Positions 33,590 through 42,789 of a stretch of 64,000 nucleotides of DNA are shown here, in pieces. Source of the stretch: Planococcus versutus (GTDB lineage Bacteria; Bacillota; Bacilli; Bacillales_A; Planococcaceae); NCBI RefSeq assembly GCF_001186155.3, contig NZ_CP016540.2, positions 2,892,001 to 2,956,000 of the forward strand, in the 5' to 3' direction. A program made the position numbers and the translations under genes. A model generated the notes under the pieces. The model saw nothing but the letters and a program-made list of their open reading frames with translations, made no database searches and had not been told where the DNA came from. Numbering within the stretch: the stretch's first letter is position 1; each line of letters opens with the position of its first letter.

Positions 33590-35043
33590 GCATTGCTCCT
33601 TTCATTTGCAAAATCGCCTTGGATTTGTTCTGCCAGTAGCTTAGCGCCTTGCATCACAATTGGAATGCCTCCTCCCGGATGAACTGAAGCTCCAACTGCA
33701 TATAACTTTTCTGTTTTAAATGGTTTAACTTGAGGACGGAAAACACCTGATTGGAATAAAGTTGGCCCTATTCCAAAACTACCTCCTTTAAACAAACCGA
33801 AAGCTTCTGCTTCTGAAGGTGTTCGAACTTCCATCCATTCAACTGCTTTGCGGAATTCTGGAAATGCTAAATCTTCGATGCGGTCAATAATTCTATCAAT
33901 CCAAGCTTGGTCATTCGCCCAATCGATATCTGTTCCTGAAGGAACTGGAACCAACACATATAAGACACCTTTGCCTTCTGGCGCTAGTGAATCATCTATT
34001 TTCGACGGATGAAATGTATAAATCGCAGGATTTTCTGTTTTTTGCTTTTTCACAAATACATCGTCCATATGATCTTCATAACTGTCACCAATGAAAAACT
34101 GATGAACATTTCCTTCATCAAATACTTTACTTAACCCAAAATACAGTAAGACACATCCTGAAGATGCTGTATATTTCTTCTTTTTTTGCTCAGGTAACAC
34201 GTTTTCAATGCCAGGAAAATCACCATTATAAACAACGGCATCGAACTCTTCAAAACCTTCTGAGGTTTCGATTCCTTTAACTTTTTGATTTTTTGTGACG
34301 ATTTGTTCAACAGGACAATTTGTGTGAATCGTTACGTTAGGTCGTGACTGAAGCTCTTTTTCTAGTGTCGGAATGAGACTTCCATATCCGCCTTTTAAGT
34401 AGTATACCCCGTGTTCGTGTTCACTAAAAGGAACAAGTGCATACATCGCAGGTGCACGGAAAGGATCCCCACCGATATACAAAGACTGCAGAGAATAAGC
34501 TAGTTGCAACTTTTCATCTCTAAAGTAATTCGACATCAGTTTATGAACCGATTGCTGCGGTTTTAGTTTTAGTAGTTTTTTAATATTACTAGCTGTAAAA
34601 AAATCGGCTTTATTTACGAATGAATGCTCTAAAAATGAAGATTTGCCGATTTTAAAACGCTCGCGCCCCTCTGAAATAAACCGTAAAAACCCTTCTTTTT
34701 CGGTCGGAAAAACATTTTCAATTTCCTCTAGTTGGCGATTAATGTCTGGATATTTCGTATACACAGTCCCATCTGGAAAACGAATAGAATACAGAGGGTC
34801 GCATAATAACAATTCGGTATCCTCTTCTGGAATCCCTGCTTGTTGAAGAAGATCTTGAAACATTTCGGGCAATAATACGATAGTAGGGCCCTGGTCAATT
34901 TTAAAACCATCTCGCTCTACAAAAGTTAAACGACCGCCCAGTTTTTCTTCTTTTTCAAAAATAGTAACATCAAATCCCATATTCGTTAAATACAAAGCAC
35001 CCATCATGCCACCAACGCCGCCACCAATCATCGCGACTTTCAT
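33586..35043 (-). CDS. crtN: Dehydrosqualene desaturase CrtN
   Basis: 485 residues. The FAD-binding N-terminus is VAMIGGGVGGMMGALYLTNM. FKIDQGPTIVLLPEMF and YIGGDPFRAPAMYALVPFSE are the CrtN-specific regions, and the C-terminal AVGASVHPGGGIPIVMQGAK motif closes the flavin site. It introduces the conjugated double bonds that turn dehydrosqualene into diaponeurosporene or diapolycopene. It overlaps crtM by 4 bp and the upstream paralogue by 4 bp, so the three genes are translationally coupled. Confidence 0.9.
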   Translation of the reverse strand: MKVAMIGGGVGGMMGALYLTNMGFDVTIFEKEEKLGGRLTFVERDGFKIDQGPTIVLLPEMFQDLLQQAGIPEEDTELLLCDPLYSIRFPDGTVYTKYPDINRQLEEIENVFPTEKEGFLRFISEGRERFKIGKSSFLEHSFVNKADFFTASNIKKLLKLKPQQSVHKLMSNYFRDEKLQLAYSLQSLYIGGDPFRAPAMYALVPFSEHEHGVYYLKGGYGSLIPTLEKELQSRPNVTIHTNCPVEQIVTKNQKVKGIETSEGFEEFDAVVYNGDFPGIENVLPEQKKKKYTASSGCVLLYFGLSKVFDEGNVHQFFIGDSYEDHMDDVFVKKQKTENPAIYTFHPSKIDDSLAPEGKGVLYVLVPVPSGTDIDWANDQAWIDRIIDRIEDLAFPEFRKAVEWMEVRTPSEAEAFGLFKGGSFGIGPTLFQSGVFRPQVKPFKTEKLYAVGASVHPGGGIPIVMQGAKLLAEQIQGDFANERSNA

Positions 35044-36566
35044 ACAAATCCCTCCAATGCAGGTAGAGGCAAAATCGGAATTCCTTCTTTCCCACGCTGT
35101 TTAAGAATTCCATTCGCAGTAATGCGAGCAGATTCTAAAATTGTTGGCAACCCACTACCTGGATGTGTGCCACCACCGACCAACCAGCAATTTCCTAACT
35201 CTTCAAATTTATTATGAGGACGGAAGACCATCATTTGAGTTAGTTGGTGTCCTAAGTTAAAAGTAGCACCTTGATAAACAGAATAATCTTCTTGCCATCC
35301 CATTGGCGTTAACATTTTTTCAACTTCAATATGATCTCGTAAGTTTTTAAATTCTGATTTTTCTTCAATGGTATCTAGAACCAATTCACGGAATGCTGCT
35401 TGTTCATTTTCCCAGCCGATGTCACTAAAATTATTGGGTACGGGTGCTAGAATATAAAGCGCTGATTTTCCTTCTGGCGCTAATGTGGGATCGGTGACAC
35501 TTGCATTTTGTACATATATAGAAGGATCTGCTGAAAGAATAAGCGATTTCGTCATTTCCTCGACGTTCTTCTTGTAATCTTTCGAAAAGATGATGGTGTG
35601 ATGTGAGAGATCGTACTTTTTATCAAGACCTAAGTACAACATAAAAGTTGAACACGAATATTTTTTCTTCGCTAATTTCTCAGGTGTGTATTTTTTCAAT
35701 ATTCCCGGTTCAACTAAATTATTCATAGCATGAGCAAAGTCTCCGTTAATAATCACTTCGTCTGCTTTTTCACGTTGTCCGTTTTCAAGGTCTACCCCTT
35801 TAACTTTACGGTTTTCAATCCATAATTGTTTAACTCCTGTGCTCGTATGGATGGTACCACCTAGCTCTTCGACTACTTTTGCCATTGCTTGCGACAATTG
35901 ATTTACTCCACCAATTGGATGGTAAATACCATAAGCATGTTCCATATACGAAAGAATAGAAAAAGCGCCTGGACATTCCCACGGAGACATCCCTAAATAT
36001 TTTGATTGGAAAGCAAAAGCCATTTTCAATCGTTCATCTTTGAAATAACGAGATAACACGTCGTATAAAGTTTTATTAACTTCAAGCTGTGGCAAAGCTT
36101 TCAAGACTTTTGGATGAACCATTCCAAAATAGCTGTCCATCTTTGATTGCAAAATTGGCGATAATGCTTCTAGTTTTTTACCTGTTTCTTTCATGAAACG
36201 TTCGTAACCATCTCCATCGCCTTCGAATTTTTCATTAATTTGTTTTTTCATTTCTTGATTGTTTCGCGTCATAATTAAATTTTCTTCTTCAAAAATCAAT
36301 TCATACATAGGGTCTAGTTCAATCGCATTCATGTAATCTTTTAAGTTGCGACCAGTTACTTCAAAAAGCTCTTCTACTAAATGCAGCATGCTTAAAAAAG
36401 TAGGGCCTGTATCAAACGTAAATTCACCAAGTCGGAGCTCCGCATTACGACCTCCTACCCATGGTTGTTTCTCATAGACATCTACTTTATAACCTTTGCT
36501 TGCCAATAACATAGCTGAAGCTAAGCCACCAGGACCTGCTCCTATCACAATCATTCTCTCTGACAT
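35040..36566 (-). CDS. Second CrtN-family carotenoid desaturase/oxidase paralogue
   Basis: 508 residues, CrtI/CrtN family. MIVIGAGPGGLASAMLLAS is the N-terminal FAD fold, FTFDTGPTFLSMLHLVEELF and YLGMSPWECPGAFSILSYME the substrate region, and LVGGGTHPGSGLPTILESAR the C-terminal flavin motif. It is a third family member beside crtN and the CrtP-like gene. It may extend desaturation or oxidise the second end group, as described for CrtNb-type enzymes; sequence alone does not decide. The ATG at 36566 is preferred for its GGAGG eight bases upstream. It is first in the crtN2-crtN-crtM operon. Confidence 0.85.
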   Translation of the reverse strand: MSERMIVIGAGPGGLASAMLLASKGYKVDVYEKQPWVGGRNAELRLGEFTFDTGPTFLSMLHLVEELFEVTGRNLKDYMNAIELDPMYELIFEEENLIMTRNNQEMKKQINEKFEGDGDGYERFMKETGKKLEALSPILQSKMDSYFGMVHPKVLKALPQLEVNKTLYDVLSRYFKDERLKMAFAFQSKYLGMSPWECPGAFSILSYMEHAYGIYHPIGGVNQLSQAMAKVVEELGGTIHTSTGVKQLWIENRKVKGVDLENGQREKADEVIINGDFAHAMNNLVEPGILKKYTPEKLAKKKYSCSTFMLYLGLDKKYDLSHHTIIFSKDYKKNVEEMTKSLILSADPSIYVQNASVTDPTLAPEGKSALYILAPVPNNFSDIGWENEQAAFRELVLDTIEEKSEFKNLRDHIEVEKMLTPMGWQEDYSVYQGATFNLGHQLTQMMVFRPHNKFEELGNCWLVGGGTHPGSGLPTILESARITANGILKQRGKEGIPILPLPALEGFV

Positions 36567-36620
36567 ACAAGATGCCTCCATTCCATATCTCCCTAAAAAC
36601 TCTACATTAATTATACAAAT

Positions 36621-36647
36621 ATTATACCGTTTATTTTTAAAAAACAC
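36621..36647 (-). promoter_or_regulatory. Candidate promoter of the crtN2-crtN-crtM operon
   Basis: Minus strand: TATAAT (36621-36626) overlaps CGGTAT (36624-36629), and GTGTTT (36642-36647) lies 12 bp upstream of the latter. The GTGTTT-N12-CGGTAT arrangement resembles a sigma-B promoter. This is tentative; a sigma-A reading with a poor -35 is equally possible. The rest of 36567-36814 holds no gene. Confidence 0.35.
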
Positions 36648-36814
36648 TATTTATTTGAATTTACCTTTTTCTACATTTTCATGTTACAGACTGGGCTATG
36701 TCAGCATCTTTTATGTTACGAGTAATCAAAAGAATGTATTCATCACTTACTGTCTCTATTAAATACCCAAAGCACTTTCTTAAAAGCTGTCTTATCAACT
36801 ACGAGTTAACTCCA

Positions 36815-36847
36815 TAAAAAAATTCGACTCATAAGAATGAGTCGAAT
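36815..36847 (-). terminator. Terminator of the LysM-3D gene
   Basis: Minus-strand stem ATTCGACTCAT / ATGAGTCGAAT followed by seven T residues, just past the stop codon. Confidence 0.88.
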
Positions 36848-36852
36848 GTTAC

Positions 36853-37416
36853 TTATTTTAAAATTTTTATTTTAACGTTTTTACGTCCCCACTTTAATGC
36901 TTTGCTTTGTGTTGGAATAAACACATCAATTTTCTTACCTTTAATAGCTCCGCCTGTATCGCCTGCAACTGCATAGCCATAGCCTTCAACATGAACTTTC
37001 GTTCCTAATGGAATTACTTTAGGATCTACCGCAATTACTTTAAGTCCTGGATTTTTCTTTAAGTTGAGACCAGTTCTGGTAATACCTGAACAACCTTTGC
37101 AGTATGCCGTGTAAGCAGTCGAGCTAACTGTAAATTCTTTAGCTACTGATCCGCTTGTAGAACGAGAAGGTGTTTTTTTAGCTACCGTTTTTGCTTTTTT
37201 TTTGCTCAATTTAAGTTTTTGTTTTGGATAAATCGTATCTGATTTTAAACCGTTCCAAATTTTTAAATTACTTACAGATACTTTTTGTGATTTTGAAATT
37301 TTATATAACGTGTCCCCACTTTTTACCGTATATACAGTTGATGCCGCTGAACTTTCAATTGAAGTGCCTAGGAATAAAACCAATGCAAAACTTAATACCA
37401 TCAATAGTTTTTTCAA
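36853..37416 (-). CDS. Secreted LysM and 3D domain protein (YocH-like cell-wall lytic enzyme)
   Basis: 187 residues. A Sec signal peptide (about 1-25, ending SSAAS) leads one LysM peptidoglycan-binding motif (VYTVKSGDTLYKISKSQKVS, about 28-70). A Lys/Ser/Thr-rich linker and a C-terminal 3D domain (about 95-187) follow. The 3D domain keeps the catalytic Asp residues of lytic transglycosylase-like enzymes (VDPKVIPLG, AGDTGGAIKGKKIDVF). It would cut or remodel wall peptidoglycan outside the cell, as YocH does in Bacillus. It is monocistronic with its own terminator. Confidence 0.9.
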   Translation of the reverse strand: MKKLLMVLSFALVLFLGTSIESSAASTVYTVKSGDTLYKISKSQKVSVSNLKIWNGLKSDTIYPKQKLKLSKKKAKTVAKKTPSRSTSGSVAKEFTVSSTAYTAYCKGCSGITRTGLNLKKNPGLKVIAVDPKVIPLGTKVHVEGYGYAVAGDTGGAIKGKKIDVFIPTQSKALKWGRKNVKIKILK

Positions 37417-37627
37417 TCCGCTATCCCTTTAGTTTTTCTAAGTACAACTAAAATAGCATGTTCATATTACAACCATGTAACAATAAAGGACATGTTTCAT
37501 TACAATATCGCTTCTTTTTATGACAATAGTATGAGGTAGACCTGATTTAAAACCTAAATAATGGGTTTAACAAAGCCTTTAATCCTATTTCATATGATAT
37601 ACTTCTTTTTTATTTTTCGATAAATAA

Positions 37628-37887
37628 AAAGAGGCTATCCCAAAAGTTAGGAAAAACTATTTTAAGGGCAGCTCCTTTTTTGCATGTATGAGAAATGGCT
37701 GATGTCCATTCCGCCGTTTTGGAATGAAAAAATGATACAAAAAATCATCCATTTATGTAAAACGGGGTTTGGGATTGTGACAGTGATCCAAGATCTCCTG
37801 AAAGTAACCAATCAAAAAACAGACAGAGAAAAAGAAAATCTTTTTCTCTGTCTGTTTTATTTCAAGGGCTTATGGGACAGCCCCTTA
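37628..37887. mobile_element. MITE-like element with IS1182-type terminal inverted repeats
   Basis: About 260 bp bounded by AAGAGGCTATCCCAAAAG on the left and the complement of AAGGGGCTGTCCCATAAG on the right, agreeing at about 15 of 18 positions. GGCTGTCCCAAAAG ends are typical of Firmicutes IS1182-family elements. No transposase remains; a short internal frame is not convincing as a gene. The element abuts the dbpA stop codon and carries the 17-bp-arm hairpin that now serves as dbpA terminator. No clear target duplication is seen. The flank 37417-37627 holds no gene. Confidence 0.6.
37819..37855. terminator. Strong hairpin terminator of dbpA, inside the MITE
   Basis: Perfect 17-bp arms ACAGACAGAGAAAAAGA / TCTTTTTCTCTGTCTGT with a three-base loop, flanked by A- and T-runs. 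Confidence 0.85.
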
Positions 37888-37892
37888 TCGTT

Positions 37893-39338
37893 TTACTTGT
37901 TTGCTTTATGCACTTTTAAGGTTTTGCCTTTTATCGTCTTATCTTTCATCGCTTTCAAGACCATTGGACCTTTACCATTTAAAATATCAATATAAGTAAC
38001 CGTATCTTGAATTTTAATGATACCAATATCTTCAGCTGTTACTCCCGGAATGCTCGTTAACGTTCCTACAAAATCAAATGCACGCAATTTCTTTTTCTTC
38101 CCACCATTAAAGTATAGTTTTAAAATATCTTTATTAACTTGTTCGTTTTTATTTTTCTTTAATTTGGGACGACTTTCGAGTTTTTCTGTAAAATCAAGCA
38201 TTGCTGCGTCAACAGCAGCTTCAGAAGGAGCTGTTCTACGCGAAATTTCAAATCCGATGTATGCTTCAATTTCCGCTAAAAATTTATCCTCGTTCGGCGT
38301 TACAAATGAAATGGCTTTTCCTGTTTTACCAGCACGTCCTGTACGCCCTGAACGATGCACGTAGCTTTCTTTTTCCATGGGCACATCATAGTTAATGACA
38401 TGCGTGATGTTATCGATGTCAATTCCACGAGCCGCAACATCAGTTGCCACTAAATAACGAAACTCTCCGCGTTTGAAATCATTCATGACTGCCGTACGAT
38501 CTTCTTGCAACATGCCACCGTGCAATTTATCACATGTGTAATAATGTTTTTCCAATTGTTCCATGACAAAATCTACATTATCTTTTGTCCGACAGAAAAC
38601 AATGCAACTGTCCGGGTTTTCGATAATGGTCACATCACGCAACAAAGCGAATTTTTTCTGCTCTGCCACAATAAATAATGAGTGGTCAATTTGATCTGTT
38701 AACGTATCTGTCGAAGCAATTTCAATATGTTGTGGATCAATCATGTATTTTTGCTGTAAGTTCTCTACATTTTCAGGTAATGTTGCAGAAAATAACATTG
38801 TGGTATGTTGCTTTGGTAATTTGTTGATGATTGCTTCTACTTGTTCAACAAATCCCATATTCAACATTTCGTCTGCTTCATCAAGAACTAAGTATTCAAT
38901 CCGCTCTAAATTTAACGTACCACGCTCAATATGATCGAGTACGCGTCCCGGCGTGCCTACCACTACATGACATTTTTGCTTGAGTTCAGCCTGCTGATAA
39001 GCAAACGGTTGTTTTCCATAAACAGCTGCTGCTTTAATGCGTTTAAAACGGCCAATATTGGTCACATCTTCTTTTACTTGATCTGCTAGTTCACGAGTTG
39101 GCGTTAAAATCAATGCTTGTGGTTTGTTTTCTTCCCAATCAACTAACTCACAAATCGGAATGCCAAAGGCAGCTGTTTTTCCGCTGCCTGTTTGAGACTT
39201 TACTGTTAAGTCAGTCTTTGACAATGCAACAGGAATCACTTTTTCCTGCACTTCTGTTGGTTCTGTATAGCCAAGTCCTTCAAGGGCCTTGACAATTTGT
39301 TCACTAATAGTGTATTCACTAAATTTTTTATTACTCAT
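37893..39338 (-). CDS. dbpA: DEAD-box ATP-dependent RNA helicase DbpA/YxiN
   Basis: 481 residues, the YxiN size. Helicase motifs run in order: [12 protein letters not shown] (motif I), PTRELADQV (Ia), [13 protein letters not shown] (II), LFSATLP (III) and [13 protein letters not shown] (VI). The C-terminal DbpA RNA-binding domain (about 405-481, from [20 protein letters not shown]) recognises hairpin 92 of 23S rRNA, placing the enzyme in large-subunit assembly. The start is the ATG at 39338, with a weak AGATGGAGA upstream. It is monocistronic. Confidence 0.92.
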   Translation of the reverse strand: MSNKKFSEYTISEQIVKALEGLGYTEPTEVQEKVIPVALSKTDLTVKSQTGSGKTAAFGIPICELVDWEENKPQALILTPTRELADQVKEDVTNIGRFKRIKAAAVYGKQPFAYQQAELKQKCHVVVGTPGRVLDHIERGTLNLERIEYLVLDEADEMLNMGFVEQVEAIINKLPKQHTTMLFSATLPENVENLQQKYMIDPQHIEIASTDTLTDQIDHSLFIVAEQKKFALLRDVTIIENPDSCIVFCRTKDNVDFVMEQLEKHYYTCDKLHGGMLQEDRTAVMNDFKRGEFRYLVATDVAARGIDIDNITHVINYDVPMEKESYVHRSGRTGRAGKTGKAISFVTPNEDKFLAEIEAYIGFEISRRTAPSEAAVDAAMLDFTEKLESRPKLKKNKNEQVNKDILKLYFNGGKKKKLRAFDFVGTLTSIPGVTAEDIGIIKIQDTVTYIDILNGKGPMVLKAMKDKTIKGKTLKVHKANK

Positions 39339-39572
39339 ATTAATTCTCCATCTCCGTTCAAAATTTCAGGTTCCTCTATTATTGCACGGATTAAAAGATT
39401 TTGCAGTTAAACGATTAGTAAGTTATATCTCTCTCAGTAAAAACCATATTAATGATTTATTTGTCGGAAACTTAAATAAAAAACTTCCCAATGAATAAAA
39501 TAATAAGTCAAAAAAAAGCCATGGCGTTTTTATACAAACGCGCATAGCTATATTTTTGTTAATATAACAAAT

Positions 39573-40223
39573 CTATTTCCCAAATGTTGAGCTATCCGAA
39601 GACGAATCCTCTTTTTTCGACGAATCCTTTGATAATTCCTTGTCCAATGAGTCGGTATATTCAGTACTTCCACCAAATCGCTTATTGTCAGCAGAAGAAG
39701 TACCCGTTGCACTTGAACCGCTAAAAGTAGAATCATCAGCTTTTGATGTGTCTTTCGATACATCTTTTTTTAGCGACTCGCTATATTCCGTTGCTCCACC
39801 AAATGGACCACCAGTTGGCTTATCTGTATTGGGAGAAACATTGCTAGTAGACGTTGTTTTGGATTTTTCTGAAGTTGAATGGCTGGCTGTATCTGTATTT
39901 CCACCTACATCTTGCTGAAATTTTTTATTGGCTTTGTCCAATGTGTCTTTTTCTTTGTTCATCATATCTTGCTGAGCATCAATTGCCGTTTTCACTTTTT
40001 CTACCGCTTTATTGACAGTTGGTTTTACTTTATCGACCATCCCGCCAGACTGTTCATTCAAGCGATCGAGTCCTTTTTTAATATTCGCTTTCATATCTTC
40101 CTTGCTCTTTTGTGAAGTTCCGCTTGTTTGTGTTTTTTGTTGCGTCATTGCTGCACCAATTACTGCACCAAGACCAATCAATACTAATTTACCAAACATA
40201 CCACCTGAAGAATTTCTAGCCAT
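39573..40223 (-). CDS. Ser/Thr/Asp-rich YtxH-like protein with a duplicated C-terminal motif
   Basis: 216 residues. The N-terminal glycine-rich helix (GGMFGKLVLIGLGAVIGAAM, about 7-26) resembles YtxH-type membrane or surface-associated segments. A Lys-rich helical part follows (about 40-105), then a low-complexity tail. The tail contains two copies of one motif: GGATEYSESLKKDVSKDTSK and GGSTEYTDSLDKELSKDSSK. It is probably a stress-type envelope protein; no enzymatic motif is present. Start and ribosome site (GGAGAGA) are clear. It is monocistronic, and the 234-bp spacer to dbpA (39339-39572) holds nothing recognised. Confidence 0.7.
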   Translation of the reverse strand: MARNSSGGMFGKLVLIGLGAVIGAAMTQQKTQTSGTSQKSKEDMKANIKKGLDRLNEQSGGMVDKVKPTVNKAVEKVKTAIDAQQDMMNKEKDTLDKANKKFQQDVGGNTDTASHSTSEKSKTTSTSNVSPNTDKPTGGPFGGATEYSESLKKDVSKDTSKADDSTFSGSSATGTSSADNKRFGGSTEYTDSLDKELSKDSSKKEDSSSDSSTFGK

Positions 40224-40474
40224 GCGAATCTCTCCTCTACATAGTTTTATAAATCATGGTATATAAAGTATTGACTAAATTGCTTATTTTTAAACATTTC
40301 CATTTCTATAAAAACTGACAAGAGCCTGTATATATTGCCTGTCTAAAGCTTTTAGCTAAGATAACATCTTCACATAATTGACTTGCATGCAGACAGCGCA
40401 AATCCAGCAGGTAGTAAAGCAATTACTGCAATTTTTTATTGGCAATAGGTATGTGTCTCTATGTTGGACAAACA

Positions 40475-40500
40475 AAAAACCTCGTTTATACGGGGTCTTT
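40475..40500 (-). terminator. Terminator of recQ
   Basis: Minus-strand stem ACCCCGT / ACGAGGT followed by TTTTTTG, about 15 bp past the recQ stop codon. The upstream spacer (40224-40474) shows no gene. Confidence 0.7.
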
Positions 40501-40515
40501 TCTAAAGCTACTGAT

Positions 40516-42288
40516 TCAGTTGTTTACAGCATCAAAAGAATGAATGGCTTGTAAAAATGCGTGGCCATATTTCTCAAGCTTGTTGGCACCAACTCCATTA
40601 ACTTCTAAAAACTCTTCTTCATTTTGAGGTCTTCTAGAAACCATATCTTGCAGCGTCTTATCTGAAAAAATAACAAAAGGTGGCACACCAGCTTCGTCAG
40701 CTAGTTTTTTGCGAACCACTCGCAATTCTTCAAACAAAGGATCGTTCGAAGCAATGCGCTTCGTTATCACTGCACCTTTTCGCAGCACCTGCCGCTTGCC
40801 AAGCAAGACGTCTCTACCGCCGTCAGGCACATAAATTGTCGGAAACGATCCTTGTTCAACAGCCAATAATTCTTGAGAAATCATAAATTCGATTAAATTT
40901 GAAACTTCTTTCGCATTTTGATGTTGCAAGATGCCGTATGTCGACAGTTTATTAAATCCAAAATCTAGTACTTTTTTATTGCGTGATCCTGTTAATACTT
41001 GTGCCGTCATTACTTTTCCAAATTTTTGACCCATGCGAATCACACACGACAAAACCATTTGAACATCTTTCGTGACATCTAAGCTTTCACGGTCATCTAC
41101 ACAATTTCCGCAATGTCCACATGGCCCCGCCGTGCTATCTCCAAAATAATGAATGATAAACTGCTGCAAGCAATTTTCTGTATGACAATAATCGACCATT
41201 CCTTGCAATTTGAAAAGCTCTCCCGGAATTCGACTGGGATCTTGTGCTTGATCGATTAAGAACCGTTGTGTTTGAACATCCTGCGACGCATAAAGCACAA
41301 TGCACTCACTCGGCAAACCATCTCGTCCTGCACGTCCTGCTTCTTGATAATAGCTCTCCATGTTTTTAGGAAGCTGGTAATGAATCACAAAGCGGATATT
41401 CGATTTGTCAATGCCCATACCAAATGCATTGGTCGCAACCATCACGGTCACTTCATCATTTAGAAAACGCTCTTGTCCACTTTTTCTTTCGTGGTCTGGC
41501 ATACCAGCATGGTATTTTGCTGCTTTAATGCCTTTTTTAAGCAACATTTCATACACTGAATCTACAGTTTTGCGCGTTGCTGCGTAAATAATACCTGCTT
41601 CATTGTCATTTTTCGCTACGTATTCCTTTACAAACCGTTCACGGTCTTGACCACGCACCACTGAAAATGTTAGATTCGGTCGCTCGAAACCCGTCATGAT
41701 GGTGTGTTGTTCTTCAATATTTAAAATTCGGCATATGTCTTCACGTACTTGTGGTGTGGCTGTTGCAGTTAACGCTAACACGGTTGGATTGTTTGGAAAT
41801 AACTCTGTCATCCGACTAATTAATCGGTAACTCGGACGAAAATCATGTCCCCATTGCGAAATACAATGCGCTTCGTCTACCGCAATCAACGGAACGTAAA
41901 CACCTTGCAATTCATTCAAAAACATTTCCGAATCCAATCGTTCTGGTGCGATATAGAGTAGTTTAATGGCGCCGCGTTGAACGTCCATTAACGTTTCTCG
42001 AACTTCGTCGAAACCAAGAGAACTATTTATATATGCAGCTGGAATACCCGCTGCTAAAAGTGCATCAACTTGGTCTTTCATCAATGAAATCAAAGGTGAC
42101 ACAACAATTGTGGTTCCTTCCATAACAAGCGCTGGAATTTGGTAACACATCGACTTGCCTCCGCCAGTTGGCATGACACAAATCGAATTATGGCCTTCAA
42201 ACACTTGCGTGATGGCTTGTTCCTGGCCAACTCGAAATGATTCGTAACCAAAATGAGACTGCAGTAATTTTTTTGCGCTTTCTAACAA
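40516..42288 (-). CDS. recQ: ATP-dependent DNA helicase RecQ
   Basis: About 590 residues. Motif I MPTGGGKSMCYQ, motif II VDEAHCISQWGHDFRP (DEAH), motif IV-VI region including YQEAGRAGRDG, the RecQ zinc site with four cysteines (Cys in YCHTENCLQQF and GPCGHCGNCVDD), a winged helix and a C-terminal HRDC domain (about 510-590, DEAGVPPFVIFSDKTL). It unwinds recombination and stalled-fork intermediates with 3'-5' polarity. Translation starts at TTG; the one at 42288 is better spaced from AGGAG than the TTG six bases earlier. It is monocistronic. Confidence 0.93.
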   Translation of the reverse strand: MLESAKKLLQSHFGYESFRVGQEQAITQVFEGHNSICVMPTGGGKSMCYQIPALVMEGTTIVVSPLISLMKDQVDALLAAGIPAAYINSSLGFDEVRETLMDVQRGAIKLLYIAPERLDSEMFLNELQGVYVPLIAVDEAHCISQWGHDFRPSYRLISRMTELFPNNPTVLALTATATPQVREDICRILNIEEQHTIMTGFERPNLTFSVVRGQDRERFVKEYVAKNDNEAGIIYAATRKTVDSVYEMLLKKGIKAAKYHAGMPDHERKSGQERFLNDEVTVMVATNAFGMGIDKSNIRFVIHYQLPKNMESYYQEAGRAGRDGLPSECIVLYASQDVQTQRFLIDQAQDPSRIPGELFKLQGMVDYCHTENCLQQFIIHYFGDSTAGPCGHCGNCVDDRESLDVTKDVQMVLSCVIRMGQKFGKVMTAQVLTGSRNKKVLDFGFNKLSTYGILQHQNAKEVSNLIEFMISQELLAVEQGSFPTIYVPDGGRDVLLGKRQVLRKGAVITKRIASNDPLFEELRVVRKKLADEAGVPPFVIFSDKTLQDMVSRRPQNEEEFLEVNGVGANKLEKYGHAFLQAIHSFDAVNN

Positions 42289-42379
42289 GATCAAACACTC
42301 CTAATACTCTTATCGTATGAGTTAGCTTACCATATTCCTGTGTCTTTTTCTGCGTTCACATCTTAGGAACACTAACAAA

Positions 42380-42414
42380 AAATGTCCATTCCTATTAAAT
42401 AGGAATGGACATTT
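42380..42414 (-). terminator. Hairpin terminator of the XRE gene
   Basis: AAATGTCCATTCCTAT / ATAGGAATGGACATTT, perfect arms with a minimal loop, flanked by A-runs that become TTTT on the minus strand. Confidence 0.8.
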
Positions 42415-42432
42415 AGACTGGCTTATTGGCTA

Positions 42433-42789
42433 TTAGGAAGTTGCTGTTCCGTAGCTACCCATACGTCGCTTAACTTGTATGAAAGATGCTGCTTCAGCAA
42501 GTTCGTGTTGATTTAACGGTTGATCGTCCAACATTAAATTATAGTCGTTTAAGAAACTTGTATTTTGCAAATCAACATTGATTGTTCGCTCATCACGATC
42601 TAACAAGCTATCTACTGAGATTTCAAAATAATCCGCAAGTCTTTCAAGATGTACTACGGAAACTTGTTTCTTCCCACTTTCATAAGCCCAAACCGTACTT
42701 TTGGCGAAGCCAATTTCCTCTGCCAGTTCTTCAGTAGATAATCTTTTGGCTTCTCTTAAGTCTTTGATTCGTTTGCTTAACTGTTTCAT
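42433..42789 (-). CDS. XRE-family transcriptional regulator
   Basis: 118 residues. The N-terminal helix-turn-helix (IKDLREAKRLSTEELAEEIG, then AKSTVWAYESGKKQVSVVHL, about 7-60) is of the Cro/CI type. The C-terminal half (NDYNLMLDDQPLNQHELAEA) is a short helical tail of the kind found in small Bacillus repressors and has no peptidase or sensor domain. Target genes are unknown; the long AT-rich region upstream (42790-43352) may hold its operators. It is not part of a recognisable phage. Confidence 0.88.
   Translation of the reverse strand: MKQLSKRIKDLREAKRLSTEELAEEIGFAKSTVWAYESGKKQVSVVHLERLADYFEISVDSLLDRDERTINVDLQNTSFLNDYNLMLDDQPLNQHELAEAASFIQVKRRMGSYGTATS

Noticed and set aside
37684..37995. 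Possible protein gene inside the MITE
   Set aside because: It runs through the terminator hairpin and into antisense dbpA; no ribosome site and no recognised similarity.
39515..39560. Possible terminator of dbpA-side spacer with GCCATGGCG
   Set aside because: Only a few base pairs form, the T-run is poorly placed, and no transcript clearly needs it.
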